Source: Aeoliella mucimassa (GTDB lineage: Bacteria > Planctomycetota > Planctomycetia > Pirellulales > Lacipirellulaceae). Taken from it: 64,000 nucleotides of DNA. Below the pieces are notes generated by a model that searched no databases, was not told the origin of the DNA, and worked only from the letters and a program-made list of their open reading frames with translations. The translations under genes and the position numbers were made by a program. Shown here one piece after another: positions 26,142-35,119 of this stretch (positions are counted from its first letter, which is position 1; the number at the start of each line of letters is the position of its first letter). The stretch spans positions 6,076,001-6,140,000 of the forward strand of contig NZ_CP036278.1 of assembly GCF_007748035.1 (NCBI RefSeq), in the 5' to 3' direction.

Positions 26142-27587
26142 CTACTTGCTTTCGATCGGCTCGGTGAGCTTTAGTTTCAATACGGTCGCGTACGGGTCGA
26201 CAGCCTCACCGGTGAGCTTCACTGTCAGCCCGGCGTCGCTCGACGACACGGCAAACTTGGTCGCCGCGTCGGCCAGCAGCGTGCACTCCTCAGCAGTCGC
26301 TTCGACCGGCACGGTCAGCTCGCCGCTCTCGGGCCAATCGAACACGTGCAGGTAGAGCGTATCGCCCTTGGTGGTAATGCGTCCCCACGCTGGTGCATCG
26401 CATGGGCTGGCGGTGGTGCCGTAGATCGACTCGCTGTTGGTCTCCATCCATTTGCCGATGGCCTGCATCCCTTCGATGCTCTCCGGCGGTACGGTTCCGT
26501 CGCCGGTGGGGCCGATATTCAGCAGAAAGTTGCCCCCCTTCGAGGCGATATCGATCAGCGTATGCACCAGTTGATCGTTGGGTTTCCACGCCTGATCGTG
26601 ACGACTATAGCCCCACGTGGTGTTCATCGTCATGCAGGTTTCCCAGTCGACTCCGGGAAGCCCCCGATCGGGCACGTGCTGCTCGGGCGTGACGAAGTCG
26701 CCATACTTGGGATTCAGCTGGGCGGCGACGCCGGTCATTTGCATGCTGGTCCAACCCGCTTCGGGGATGCGGAACAGCCGGTTGTTCATGATCACTTGCG
26801 GCTGCTTATTCCGCACCAGGTCCATCAGCTCGAAAGCCCGCCAGGCTTCTTCGCCTTGAAAGTCGGTCGCGCTGTAGTCCCACCAGAGAATGTCGACTGG
26901 CCCGTAGTTCGTGGTGAGTTCCTTCACCTGGGCGTGCAAGTACTCCTGGTACTTCGCATGGTCGCGTTCTCCGTTGGGATACGGCTTGCCTTTGAGCGGA
27001 TGAGGCAACTGGTTCGACTTTTCGTACTCGTACTGATCGTGATGCCAGTCGATCACCGAATGATAGAAGCCAACGCGTAGCCCCTCGGCGCGGCAGGCGT
27101 CGACAATCTCTTTCACCAGATCGCGATCGAGCTTCGAGCCCGCGTCGAAGTCGCTCACCGCCGAGTCGTGCAGCGCGAAGCCATCGTGATGCTTGGTGGT
27201 GAACACCAGGTACTTGCAGCCCGCCTGCTTGGCCAGCTTGGCCCATTGCTCGGCGAAGTTCTCCGTCGGCTTGGACAACGGCAGCGCCCGCTCGGCGTAG
27301 GTATCGGTGTCGGCCCGCACACGGTACTGAATCCATTCCATGCCGCCGCGCTCGCCGACCGGTTTGCCTTCCCAGGTGCCTGCCAGGCCGGAGTAGAGTC
27401 CCCAGTGGACGAACATGCCGAAGCGGGCGTCGCGCCACCACTCCATGCGTTGCTCCCGCTCGGGAGTGGTCATCGGTTCCACTTGTTCCGCAGCGGCCGG
27501 CGCGGCTGGTTCGGCGGCCATCGCGGATTTGGTCGCAGTGACTAGCAAGCAACTAAGGAGTAAGCAGAGTGTGAGGGTTCGTTTCAT
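26142..27587 (-). CDS. Exported alpha-L-fucosidase, GH29
   Basis: 481 residues from the ATG at 27587, which starts a Sec signal (MKRTLTLCLLLSCLLVTATK). The GH29 fold is clear: RFGMFVHWGLYSGLAGTWEG, WAKLAKQAGCKYLVFTTKHH with DGFALHDSAVSDFDA, GLRVGFYHSVIDWHH, and the nucleophile region PVDILWWDYSATDFQGE, where the Asp of LWWD is the expected catalytic residue. The enzyme removes terminal alpha-L-fucose from glycans, fitting the algal-polysaccharide diet common in planctomycetes. A longer in-frame start at 27959 runs through non-signal sequence and is not supported. No sulfatase is adjacent. The gene converges with the AIM6-like gene. Confidence 0.93.
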   Translation of the reverse strand: MKRTLTLCLLLSCLLVTATKSAMAAEPAAPAAAEQVEPMTTPEREQRMEWWRDARFGMFVHWGLYSGLAGTWEGKPVGERGGMEWIQYRVRADTDTYAERALPLSKPTENFAEQWAKLAKQAGCKYLVFTTKHHDGFALHDSAVSDFDAGSKLDRDLVKEIVDACRAEGLRVGFYHSVIDWHHDQYEYEKSNQLPHPLKGKPYPNGERDHAKYQEYLHAQVKELTTNYGPVDILWWDYSATDFQGEEAWRAFELMDLVRNKQPQVIMNNRLFRIPEAGWTSMQMTGVAAQLNPKYGDFVTPEQHVPDRGLPGVDWETCMTMNTTWGYSRHDQAWKPNDQLVHTLIDIASKGGNFLLNIGPTGDGTVPPESIEGMQAIGKWMETNSESIYGTTASPCDAPAWGRITTKGDTLYLHVFDWPESGELTVPVEATAEECTLLADAATKFAVSSSDAGLTVKLTGEAVDPYATVLKLKLTEPIESK

Positions 27588-28363
27588 CGCTTCGCTTTCG
27601 AACGGAGTAAACATCGCACCACCTGTGTGCGTGCAGGGCCGGCGGAGCCGCCCTATGGAGGTTAGGTCGTAAGGTTGGGTCGAGGGGTTCGGTGGATCGC
27701 TTCTATGAGCGGCCCGCCAGTTTGGTTTGTTGGGGAAATCGTCAGCAGCGTGCAAGTCACGTACTGGCTCGAGTCGAGTGTAATCGCGTGTCGCCGACGG
27801 GACCACAACGGCCATCCCGCTGCAAGGTGCCGAGCGAGTGACTGGTTGCCTGGTTGATGGCCCCATCGTTTTGCCCCCAAAACCGCGAAATCGATTCGTG
27901 GGGGCTTTTATTTCTTGTTTTGCAAACCGATCCGTCGTCATAAACGATTGCCATACCACGACTTACAGCCATCGCCATTTTGCCCCTACAAGGAGTTTCG
28001 CCCCACCCTGTTTCGAATGGGGGCAAAACCCTCGCCCCACGGTTCCTATTTCCAATGTTCAGCATCATCACTCCTGCGACAAACATCCGGTATTCCAACT
28101 CCTATTTTCCGGCCCTCAGCAGCACGACCTGCTGCTGGTAACCGAGACGACATATATACTTTTGTTCACACTACTATTAGAGCCGGTGGAGCGGGAATTG
28201 CAATCCAAATCTTTGGCCACTTCGAAGCACAAAACTCGCAAGTTTCCCTTGACCGGATACTGGGTCGCAGGAATCAACGATAGGCATCTGGTGGTTCACA
28301 CGATACGATTGCAGCAGATTATCCCCTCGGTCGGCGAGGCATGCAGTTCCCCCGGAGTCAGCG
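27588..28363. other. 776-bp gene-free region upstream of the fucosidase
   Basis: The ORFs here have no recognisable protein character. The stretch contains repeated TTTTGCCCC-type words, including a 9-bp inverted pair (27978-27986 with 28020-28028, 33-base loop). It holds the promoters of the fucosidase (leftward) and the small lipoprotein (rightward), but I cannot place -35/-10 boxes with confidence. Confidence 0.5.
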
Positions 28364-28909
28364 ATGATGCGATTTGTTTCAGCGACCTTACTTTTGCTAT
28401 TGGTGTGTGGTTGCGAGGGTAAAATCGCGCGAGTGCCCGAACTCCGAGATCCGCAGCAGCAATCGGTGGACCAGCCGGGGCTTGAGTTCTTTAACTCGCT
28501 TTCCGGTCAGCTCGAGATCGAGTTGTCGGAGCCAGCCGAGCGCGTTGCCGAGAATCTCGCGAACGAAGCGGCCCCGCCGACAGCGACGATCGTGTCGCTA
28601 ACATTCGTGCCTGAGATCTTTGTGGAAGAGACCGAAGAGTTCCGCCCGCTTACCGAAGAAGAATTGAGCCGGGTGGCTTACAAAGGTGCCAGCATCACGC
28701 TCGTCGGCGAAGGTGGCGTGGCCGTCGAGCACAAAGCCCCCAACGGGCAGCACTTCACGGTCGCGGAATTAGTGACGGCGGTGGAAAAGACCGAGAAAGA
28801 GAGCCGGGCGAAGTCCGAATGGCTCGATGGCATCGACGTGCATCACATCTTCTTTGAAGGCATGTATCAAGAAGAGGACGGAAGTTGGTGGATCACTTGG
28901 GGATCGTAA
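28364..28909 (+). CDS. Small lipoprotein of unknown function
   Basis: A 181-residue protein with an N-terminal lipoprotein signal (FVSATLLLLLVCGCEG, lipidated Cys at about 15-17) and a GGAG ribosome site just upstream. The mature part is acidic (VEETEEFRPLTEEELSRVAY) and ends in an aromatic segment (MYQEEDGSWWITWGS). I recognise no family. It faces the YpsA/SLOG-like gene across a 56-bp gap, so the two are convergent. The coding call rests on the clean signal peptide and length; function is unknown. Confidence 0.65.
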   Translation: MMRFVSATLLLLLVCGCEGKIARVPELRDPQQQSVDQPGLEFFNSLSGQLEIELSEPAERVAENLANEAAPPTATIVSLTFVPEIFVEETEEFRPLTEEELSRVAYKGASITLVGEGGVAVEHKAPNGQHFTVAELVTAVEKTEKESRAKSEWLDGIDVHHIFFEGMYQEEDGSWWITWGS

Positions 28910-28965
28910 CCGAGCGTTCCACCGTTCCAGTGGGCCGGCGAGTCGCTCCTCCATCCACCAACACC

Positions 28966-29478
28966 TCACTCGCTCGCTAAGGCCGACGCGAGCACCGACC
29001 ACACGTAGGTGCCGATGGTTGGTTCCTGCGAGCCGCGGGGGCCGGCGATGTTGAGTCGGCGGATCTGGTGCTCGACGAGGAACTCACAGAGTCGCTCCGC
29101 GTCGGTGCGGATGGCGTCGGCGGTGCCGAACAGCGGGTGGGCGTTGCGGGCCAGGTGCAACAGCGGACGCTGCGACTCGCGGGCGAAACGCAGGGTGAGG
29201 GCCGTGCCGCCGGAGGGGCGGGGAGCGATGCTGAACACCGCGGTGCCGTCGCTATCTTCCACGTTCTGCCGAGTGCGCACTTCGTAGTTGGTCGACGCGG
29301 TTTCGCGAAGCTGGTAGCGAAGGTCGAGCGGACCATCCTCGGCTCGTCGGCCGCGCGGGCACCAGCCATCGTGCGGCAAGCGATGCTCGATGGCAAAGTC
29401 GAGCGCCGCGCGATCGGCCCCCGTTTGCCCGCCCGACACAATGGTAACGACCGCCAGCGGAGAGTCGCGGTGCGTCAC
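28966..29478 (-). CDS. Putative molybdenum-carrier / YpsA-type SLOG family protein
   Basis: A 170-residue protein starting at GTG 29478; its start codon overlaps the stop of the M48 protease gene (GTGA), implying translational coupling. The first residues VVTIVSGGQTGADRAALDFA then GWCPRGRRAEDGPLDLRYQL match the putative molybdenum carrier (PF12694) / circularly permuted YpsA SLOG group, a Rossmann-like nucleotide-binding fold. The C-terminus (RRLNIAGPRGSQEPTIGTYV) has the second glycine-rich loop of that family. Molybdenum binding was proposed from family naming only; SLOG proteins more generally bind nucleotide ligands. A longer reading to 29679 lies inside the protease gene and was rejected. 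Confidence 0.8.
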   Translation of the reverse strand: MTHRDSPLAVVTIVSGGQTGADRAALDFAIEHRLPHDGWCPRGRRAEDGPLDLRYQLRETASTNYEVRTRQNVEDSDGTAVFSIAPRPSGGTALTLRFARESQRPLLHLARNAHPLFGTADAIRTDAERLCEFLVEHQIRRLNIAGPRGSQEPTIGTYVWSVLASALASE

Positions 29479-30416
29479 GGCTCGAGACCTGGTGGCAAGC
29501 CGTTGGGGTATTCCTGTTCGATCACCTGCTGGATGTACTGCACACGGTTGGCAGGTTTGGGGTGCGTGCTGAGCATCTCGGGTGGCCCGCCGCCGGGGCT
29601 GGCTTCGTCGAGAATGCGCATCAGGCCGACCATCGCGTTGGGGTCGTACCCCGCGAGCACGCAGAGTCGCACGCCCCACTTGTCCGACTCGAGTTCGTCG
29701 TCGCGACCGTAGCTCATGCTGATCATCTGCGCGGCCGCCTGGGCCATGCGGGCGGAGCTTTCGTCGCCGCCGGCGGCCCCGGCCGCGGCCGCCAGTCCGC
29801 TGAAGAGCGACTGCTGGGCCATCCGCTTGTTGCCATGGCGTTCGATCACGTGACCGATCTCATGCCCAAGCACGCCGGCCAGTTGGCCATCGGTCTCCAG
29901 CCGAGCGTAAAGGGCCTCGGTAATGAACACCTGCCCGCCTGGCAGGGCGAACGCGTTCACGGTGCGGGAATCGGCCAGCAGGTGGAACTTGAACTCGTAG
30001 GGGTTATCGAGCGGCTCGCCGAGATCCTGGCTGCGCTCGACGATGTAGTCGTTCAGCCCGGCCAAGAGTCGCTTGCCCATGTCGCTTACTCGTCGACGAT
30101 GGAACTCGCGGGGGCTTTCGCCGCCGTGTTGCTCGATCATCTGCGGAGCCGCTTGCAGGCCGAGGGCTTCTTCCTCGCGCTCGTCGGCCATGGCGACCCG
30201 CTCGACTTCGCCGGTGATTTGATTCTTGTCGCCAGGGTTTCCGTAGTAGGAGATCAGCGCAAAGATGGCGATGCCCGCAGCGATGATCAGCCGCATCTTC
30301 AGCCCGCTACCTCGCGAGCCCCCGCGGCCGACACCAAACATGTTGCGACCACTCGACGAGCGATAGCTACGCTGGCCCCGGCGGGACGTAGGAATCGGAA
30401 AACTAATGCGGGCCAT
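29475..30416 (-). CDS. M48 family zinc metalloprotease, membrane-anchored
   Basis: 313 residues from the ATG at 30416. A basic N-terminus precedes a membrane helix (MRLIIAAGIAIFALISYYG, about residues 31-50). The protease domain has the zinc motif HEIGHVIERHGN and the downstream EXXXD-like ELESDKWGVRLCVLAGYDPN, plus LSTHPKPANRVQYIQ near the end, all standard for M48 (HtpX/BepA/Oma1-like). In bacteria such enzymes degrade or check envelope proteins. The gene sits late in the leftward operon headed by the ECF sigma factor at 34.9 kb, so envelope stress control is a reasonable inference. Its stop overlaps the next gene by four bases. Confidence 0.88.
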   Translation of the reverse strand: MARISFPIPTSRRGQRSYRSSSGRNMFGVGRGGSRGSGLKMRLIIAAGIAIFALISYYGNPGDKNQITGEVERVAMADEREEEALGLQAAPQMIEQHGGESPREFHRRRVSDMGKRLLAGLNDYIVERSQDLGEPLDNPYEFKFHLLADSRTVNAFALPGGQVFITEALYARLETDGQLAGVLGHEIGHVIERHGNKRMAQQSLFSGLAAAAGAAGGDESSARMAQAAAQMISMSYGRDDELESDKWGVRLCVLAGYDPNAMVGLMRILDEASPGGGPPEMLSTHPKPANRVQYIQQVIEQEYPNGLPPGLEP

Positions 30417-30518
30417 CGATTTGGTCCCCGAGTTGCCATGATGCAAACCGCTGGCTCCCAGCGAGCCAGCGGTAGTGTACCACGATCAATCGAGTTCGAC
30501 AAAAGTCGGCAACCCGGA

Positions 30519-32195
30519 TTACCGCTCGATGACTTTGCCGTCGCTCATCTGCACCAAAATCGGCAGGTTCTTCGGCAGCAGCGGATCATCGGTCGGGAGG
30601 ATCTCGACATGCCCGTCGCAGAACGCAGCGACCACTTGCCCGCGATCGGGGTTACCCCGGAACTGCTCGACCACCTTGGCCAGGTCGACTTCCCAATCGG
30701 CCGGCTTAGTCCAAGGCACCGCCTGCTCTGGTGGCATCTGCACGACGAGTAGCGTGTTGCTGGTGCCGTCGAGGACTTGGCGGAAGGTCGTACCGGGAGC
30801 GAAGTAACACTTCTGACTGTTGTACTCTCGCTCCACCAGCTCCCCTTCTGGCTTGGGAGGGAAGATGCTGTTCGCTTGCACCGGCACCTGGAACGTGGTG
30901 AGCCCCTCGGCAGCAAGCTGCGGGTGGAGCTGGTCGGAGTAAACATCCGGCATTTGCTTCACGAGCTGCAAGTTGTGCGGGCTATCCCAAGGTTCGTCCA
31001 GGTGGAACCTGTTGTACAAGCCCATCGATTCTCCATCGCTCAAGTAAGGCAGTATGGCCACGCGCCACGACAGGAGCGGCTTGCCATCCCTGTCGGTAAG
31101 GGCACCTGCAGCGGGCAAGTAGTTGTTGGCCGACTCGAAGTTGAGCATCCCCAGCGACATTTGCTTGAATTGATTCATCTGCTGCGATCGCTTGGCGCTC
31201 GCCTGGGCCGACTCGACCGCTGGCATCAGCACTTCGCTCATTAACTTGGCAACTTGCTCGTCGCTGGAGTTCACCGTGACGGTGATCGCAGTACCATCGC
31301 GCTGGGGAGCGAGAATCTTCGCCGCGTGCGCGACCAGCGTTTTCAATTCGGCCGGCACCTGCTCGCCAGCAGCCTGTTCGAGCGCCAGGCTCAAGCCATC
31401 GACCAGTGCTTGTTCGCATACCTCAGCGGCGGCCTCGCTGTGGGTATCGAGCCTCAGTTGCACATTCCAATCGGGCGGACAGGTGGCCCGCACTTGGATG
31501 CTCTGCAGCTGGTCAGCGAGCAGCTCGCCGGTGACTTTGTCGAACGGCTTCGGCATCCGCGGCCAGAGTTCGCGAATCACCCGTCGGGGGTCTTTGCCGG
31601 GATCGATCACCAGCCCAGCGACTGGGGCTGTGTCCGCATCGCCATCGCCCAACAGGTCGGCGACCCGCTTGCCGAGCTCCGCGTTACCATCGGTACGAAC
31701 CGCGTAGCTTTCGATCGACGCGGCTTGGCCGACGAGCACGAGTGAGTCGAGCTGGTGGAGCGTTAGCTCTTGTGCCTCACGCCCCAACATCGGGAGCAGG
31801 CTCTTGGTGAGTCCCAACACCGCTTCGGCTTCTTTCGGCGAGCCAGTGGTGATCGCAGCGATCGGTCCGGCGGTTGGATGCAGGTCGCTCGTGCCGAGCA
31901 CGATTACTAGTTCCTTGGCCCCCGCCGAGCGAAAGCTCTCGACAAAGCCCAGCCCCATCGCATAGGCCGGCGAATTGACCAGCTGATTCGCTTCGGGACC
32001 GACGCGGGAAGCGACTTCCTTTTGCACGCCGGAAACCCAGCGGCCATCGATCTCGACCACGGCTACCGCCAGGGTGTCGTCGCCGGCCAGTTGGCCGATG
32101 GCTCCTGCGACACGAGCCTGCTGGTCGGACTCGGCCTGAGCGACCGCGGTGAGCAGAATCAGCACGCCAGTGAGTATCGTTCGCTTGTACATCAT
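30519..32195 (-). CDS. Exported protein with C-terminal DUF1559-like domain
   Basis: About 558 residues. The start is one of two adjacent ATGs (32195 or 32192), both behind an AAGGA ribosome site. A Sec signal spans residues 1-20. The first 300 residues are not recognised. From about 330 the sequence matches the DUF1559 core without its usual prepilin helix: QMNQFKQMSLGMLNFESANN, LPAAGALTDRDGKPLLSWRV, AILPYLSDGESMGLYNRFHL, DEPWDSPHNLQLVKQMPDVY, TFRQVLDGTSNTLLVVQMPP, VVAAFCDGHVEILPT. Planctomycete genomes have many DUF1559 proteins of unknown role. It is 61 bp after the preceding gene in the sigma-factor operon. Confidence 0.75.
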   Translation of the reverse strand: MMYKRTILTGVLILLTAVAQAESDQQARVAGAIGQLAGDDTLAVAVVEIDGRWVSGVQKEVASRVGPEANQLVNSPAYAMGLGFVESFRSAGAKELVIVLGTSDLHPTAGPIAAITTGSPKEAEAVLGLTKSLLPMLGREAQELTLHQLDSLVLVGQAASIESYAVRTDGNAELGKRVADLLGDGDADTAPVAGLVIDPGKDPRRVIRELWPRMPKPFDKVTGELLADQLQSIQVRATCPPDWNVQLRLDTHSEAAAEVCEQALVDGLSLALEQAAGEQVPAELKTLVAHAAKILAPQRDGTAITVTVNSSDEQVAKLMSEVLMPAVESAQASAKRSQQMNQFKQMSLGMLNFESANNYLPAAGALTDRDGKPLLSWRVAILPYLSDGESMGLYNRFHLDEPWDSPHNLQLVKQMPDVYSDQLHPQLAAEGLTTFQVPVQANSIFPPKPEGELVEREYNSQKCYFAPGTTFRQVLDGTSNTLLVVQMPPEQAVPWTKPADWEVDLAKVVEQFRGNPDRGQVVAAFCDGHVEILPTDDPLLPKNLPILVQMSDGKVIER

Positions 32196-32256
32196 TGTAT
32201 TCCTTAGACTTGCCACCTCGCTAAATCGGCGGGCGGCTGTTCGGTACGGGACATGT

Positions 32257-33750
32257 TTACTCGGCCAGCTTCAGTTCGTATCGCTTTTGAATGCGTAGTC
32301 CGTCGCTCATCGGCAACACCAGCACGGCCGTATCGTCTTGCAGGTGGTATTCAAACGGTTCGCCGGTGGCCGGGTTGTTCGGCACCGGAACGCAAGTAAT
32401 CGCGTCGAGCGACTCGGGCCAGGTCGCGTTGTTCTCGGCAGCGTGCATTCGCAACGCTTCGATCACGCGGAGTGCTTGCACGTCGCGATCGGTTCGCACC
32501 TCTGCGCTGCGAGCCGCGGTGATCGCTGGCAGCAGCAAACTGCCGATCGGCAGCAGTTCTCGATCCTCCGACGCACCAAAGGGTCCGGCTCCGCGGAGCA
32601 TTTCACTCTGCTTGCGATCCATCTTTTGAGCGTTGACAAAGTCGACGTACTGCGACCGCTCCATGCTGTCGGCGATCCGCTGGTACACGCCCGCCTGGTA
32701 GTAGGCCAGTGCCTGACCGACTGCCATTTGCTCGACTTCGTCGGGGTCGTGTCCCCAGGAGACTAGCCGCTGCTTGGCGTGCGAGTAGCCAGCCAGGGCA
32801 AAGCCCATGCCGAGGAGCGAACGCATTTGATCCTCCGCCCCCCAGTCAGGATTGGGACTCGAGAGAAGCTCGGGCGTGAACAGCAAGCCGACGTCGCGTT
32901 GCCAGATCGCGTTCCACTCTTCGTACGAATGCTGCTGACGCTCGGGATGGTCGAGCATTTTGAACATCCGTGGTCCGATTGCCAGTTCCAAGCGAATGGC
33001 ATCGCGGAGCGAGATGAGCGGGCGCGGCATTTCGCTCAGCGCCCAGTACATGTTGGGCGAGTCTTCCGCAGCGATCAGGTCGAGCATATTGTTGGTGGTG
33101 ATTCCCTGGATCGCAAAGCCAACGAGCCCACTGACCAGGATCGGTTGCTGACCGGTGTCGGCAGCGAGCCGATAGTTGATGCGCATCAGCTCGATTGCGT
33201 CGTCGTAGCGATGTTCGGCAATCGCCAGGCGAGTGTGCAGCGAGATCGCCCGCCCCACCGAACGCATGTTCTGCACTTCGGGCAGCAACAGCGCGATAAT
33301 CTCAATACCCGTGAGGTCTTCGTAGGCGACGCCCCAGTCGGTATCGCGACATTTCGAACCGGGAGCAATGTAGTTCCAGATTCCAAAGTCGGTGATCTCT
33401 TTCATCTTATCGACCGGCAACTCGCTGATCGGCACCTCGGTATCATACCAGCTTTCAACCTCCTCGCCGTACTGCTCACGAGCTTGCTTCCAATGCTCTT
33501 GAATCCCCGTTTCTGCAAACGCCCGCATGTAGTGAGCGACTGAGTTGCCGTGCATCAGCTCATGCGGGCGCAGCGACAGTCGGTGCTTGAACACCGGCAC
33601 CGGCTCGTCGGCCGGGGTCACGGTCATGCGGATCACTTGATACTGGTGCTCGTCGTTTTCGGTGTCCCAGATCGCTTCGCTGCGCACTTCCACCGGCGCG
33701 ACGAGCACCGTGGTGAGCAGCAACCAACTCGCTATCAGATAAGTCTTCAT
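32257..33750 (-). CDS. Exported protein of unknown function
   Basis: A 497-residue protein with a Sec signal (residues 1-24, LVAPVEVRSEA). The body is helical, with segments such as RAISLHTRLAIAEHRYDDAI and VLVLPMSDGLRIQKRYELKL at the very end. Planctomycetes carry families of similar proteins with a C-terminal WPESLDAITCVPVPNNPATG-type segment, which also occurs here; I know of no function. Its ATG overlaps the anti-sigma stop (ATGA), so it is translationally coupled to that gene and clearly part of the sigma-factor operon. It could be a sensed or effector protein. Confidence 0.7.
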   Translation of the reverse strand: MKTYLIASWLLLTTVLVAPVEVRSEAIWDTENDEHQYQVIRMTVTPADEPVPVFKHRLSLRPHELMHGNSVAHYMRAFAETGIQEHWKQAREQYGEEVESWYDTEVPISELPVDKMKEITDFGIWNYIAPGSKCRDTDWGVAYEDLTGIEIIALLLPEVQNMRSVGRAISLHTRLAIAEHRYDDAIELMRINYRLAADTGQQPILVSGLVGFAIQGITTNNMLDLIAAEDSPNMYWALSEMPRPLISLRDAIRLELAIGPRMFKMLDHPERQQHSYEEWNAIWQRDVGLLFTPELLSSPNPDWGAEDQMRSLLGMGFALAGYSHAKQRLVSWGHDPDEVEQMAVGQALAYYQAGVYQRIADSMERSQYVDFVNAQKMDRKQSEMLRGAGPFGASEDRELLPIGSLLLPAITAARSAEVRTDRDVQALRVIEALRMHAAENNATWPESLDAITCVPVPNNPATGEPFEYHLQDDTAVLVLPMSDGLRIQKRYELKLAE

Positions 33751-34424
33751 GCCAGGGTCTCCTCGTCCGTTGGAGTAGTGTGAATCGCTTCGGGAACCGT
33801 CGCGGCCGGCGGCGAATCGTCCGGCGGTTGCGACGGGGTAGGGGAGCGGAGCAGCTCGTTCCGCATGTTCAGCATGGTGCGGGTCGGCACCGGGTCGCTC
33901 GCGCGACGAGTGGATGGTTGCCGATCGGTGAAGTCGGGCCAGGCGTCGACCCCGCGGAGCAGCACCGCCGCGCGCAGGGCCAGGTAGTTGCTGGAGGGAT
34001 CACCACTGGGGGCGACGACCAGCAGCGGCGAAAGCGGCTCGGCCACTTCCACCGGAGCCAGCGGCGGGAGCTCAGGGTCGGGTGCCTGAAGTGGTTCTTG
34101 GTCGTCGATCTCCACCGGGGCGCTCATGCGGTCGACATTCGCTAAGTCGATGGCGGTAGCCCCGTCGGGTTGGCGGGCGAGCATCACTGCGAGCGTGATC
34201 GTGGCCGCGGTCATTAGTCCGGTACTCGCTTGCCAGATACTCAAGCTCGACCGCCGGGTGGTCTTCTCGCGACGATGTTCCACTCCCGCTGCGTAGCCGG
34301 CGCGGTACATTAGTTCGTCGCGATCGACTTGCGGCTCGGCGGGCTGCAGTTGCCGCAGCGTGGCTTCGAGCGGATCTTCTTCTCGCAGATCGTCTTCTAC
34401 TGGGCGTTGGTCGTCTTCTCGCAT
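33747..34424 (-). CDS. Putative anti-sigma factor, single-pass membrane protein
   Basis: About 225 residues. An acidic/charged cytosolic N-terminus (residues 1-65) precedes one membrane helix (SLSIWQASTGLMTAATITLAV), then a Pro-rich extracytoplasmic tail of about 130 residues. The gene overlaps the end of the ECF sigma gene and is itself overlapped by the next gene (ATGA). This position and topology are typical of anti-sigma factors, although no zinc-binding HxxxCxxC motif is visible. An alternative start lies 12 bp upstream (34436). Function is inferred mainly from context. Confidence 0.65.
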   Translation of the reverse strand: MREDDQRPVEDDLREEDPLEATLRQLQPAEPQVDRDELMYRAGYAAGVEHRREKTTRRSSLSIWQASTGLMTAATITLAVMLARQPDGATAIDLANVDRMSAPVEIDDQEPLQAPDPELPPLAPVEVAEPLSPLLVVAPSGDPSSNYLALRAAVLLRGVDAWPDFTDRQPSTRRASDPVPTRTMLNMRNELLRSPTPSQPPDDSPPAATVPEAIHTTPTDEETLA

Positions 34425-34903
34425 GGCGTGTCCCATTCGTTACGCAGAACTTGAATCGCTCGACCATACTCGCGGTGCAAGCTGCTGGACGACTTGCCCA
34501 GCACCTCGGCCATTTCGTCGAACGTTAGATTGCCCCAGGTCTTCAGCAGCACCACTTCGCGAAGCAGCTCCGGCAGCTCGGCGACCGCGGTCAGTAGCTC
34601 GGCACGTTCTCCGGGCTTCAGGGTGCCGGTGAGTCGCTGCTGCCAAGCGTGTTGCTCATGCAACGTACGACGCTGCTGGCCGCGTGCGGTATTGATCGCC
34701 CGCCGCCGCACCACGCAGTACAGCCAGGCGATCGGTTGCTGGGGTAACTCGGAGAGTCCGGCCAGTTCGATCAGCGCTTCCTGCAAGCAGTCGTCGGGCT
34801 CGTCGGTCCATTGAGCCGCGTACAGGGCAAGGGCCGCCCCGTGCCGATCGAGCAACTGGGCCACCAGTCGACATCGCGCAAGATCGTCGACTGAGGTTGG
34901 CAT
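34397..34903 (-). CDS. ECF-type RNA polymerase sigma factor
   Basis: A 168-residue protein. Region 2 appears in AAQWTDEPDDCLQEALIELAG and WLYCVVRRRAINTARGQQRR, and region 4 in LPELLREVVLLKTWGNLTFD then EMAEVLGKSSSSLHREYGRA, with a helix-turn-helix for the -35 element. It directs core RNA polymerase to a stress or envelope regulon. The first gene of a leftward operon, it is followed by an overlapping anti-sigma gene, two exported proteins, an M48 protease and a SLOG-like protein, so it likely controls its own operon. The divergent M32 peptidase begins about 215 bp away. Confidence 0.88.
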   Translation of the reverse strand: MPTSVDDLARCRLVAQLLDRHGAALALYAAQWTDEPDDCLQEALIELAGLSELPQQPIAWLYCVVRRRAINTARGQQRRTLHEQHAWQQRLTGTLKPGERAELLTAVAELPELLREVVLLKTWGNLTFDEMAEVLGKSSSSLHREYGRAIQVLRNEWDTPCEKTTNAQ

Positions 34904-35119
34904 CCGTTTCTCCGTGAGTAAGGCAATCTATACAAGAGTCACCGCTCGACCGTGCTGCATCCCAGAATATTCCAGAATTCCCCGAAATGCGAACCTGGAG
35001 TCCCACTTGCGAAGCTCCACTCGCAGTTTTACAACGTCAGAAGCCGCTCGCGGCGGTCACTGACGCCAGCGACCGCCCCCGCCCCGTTCGCTATCGCCCC
35101 CAAACCAGAGTATCCCCCC

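Noticed and set aside
27838-28422. Rightward ORFs upstream of the small lipoprotein
   Set aside because: Composition is unlike coding sequence here and the frame runs into the well-supported lipoprotein gene.
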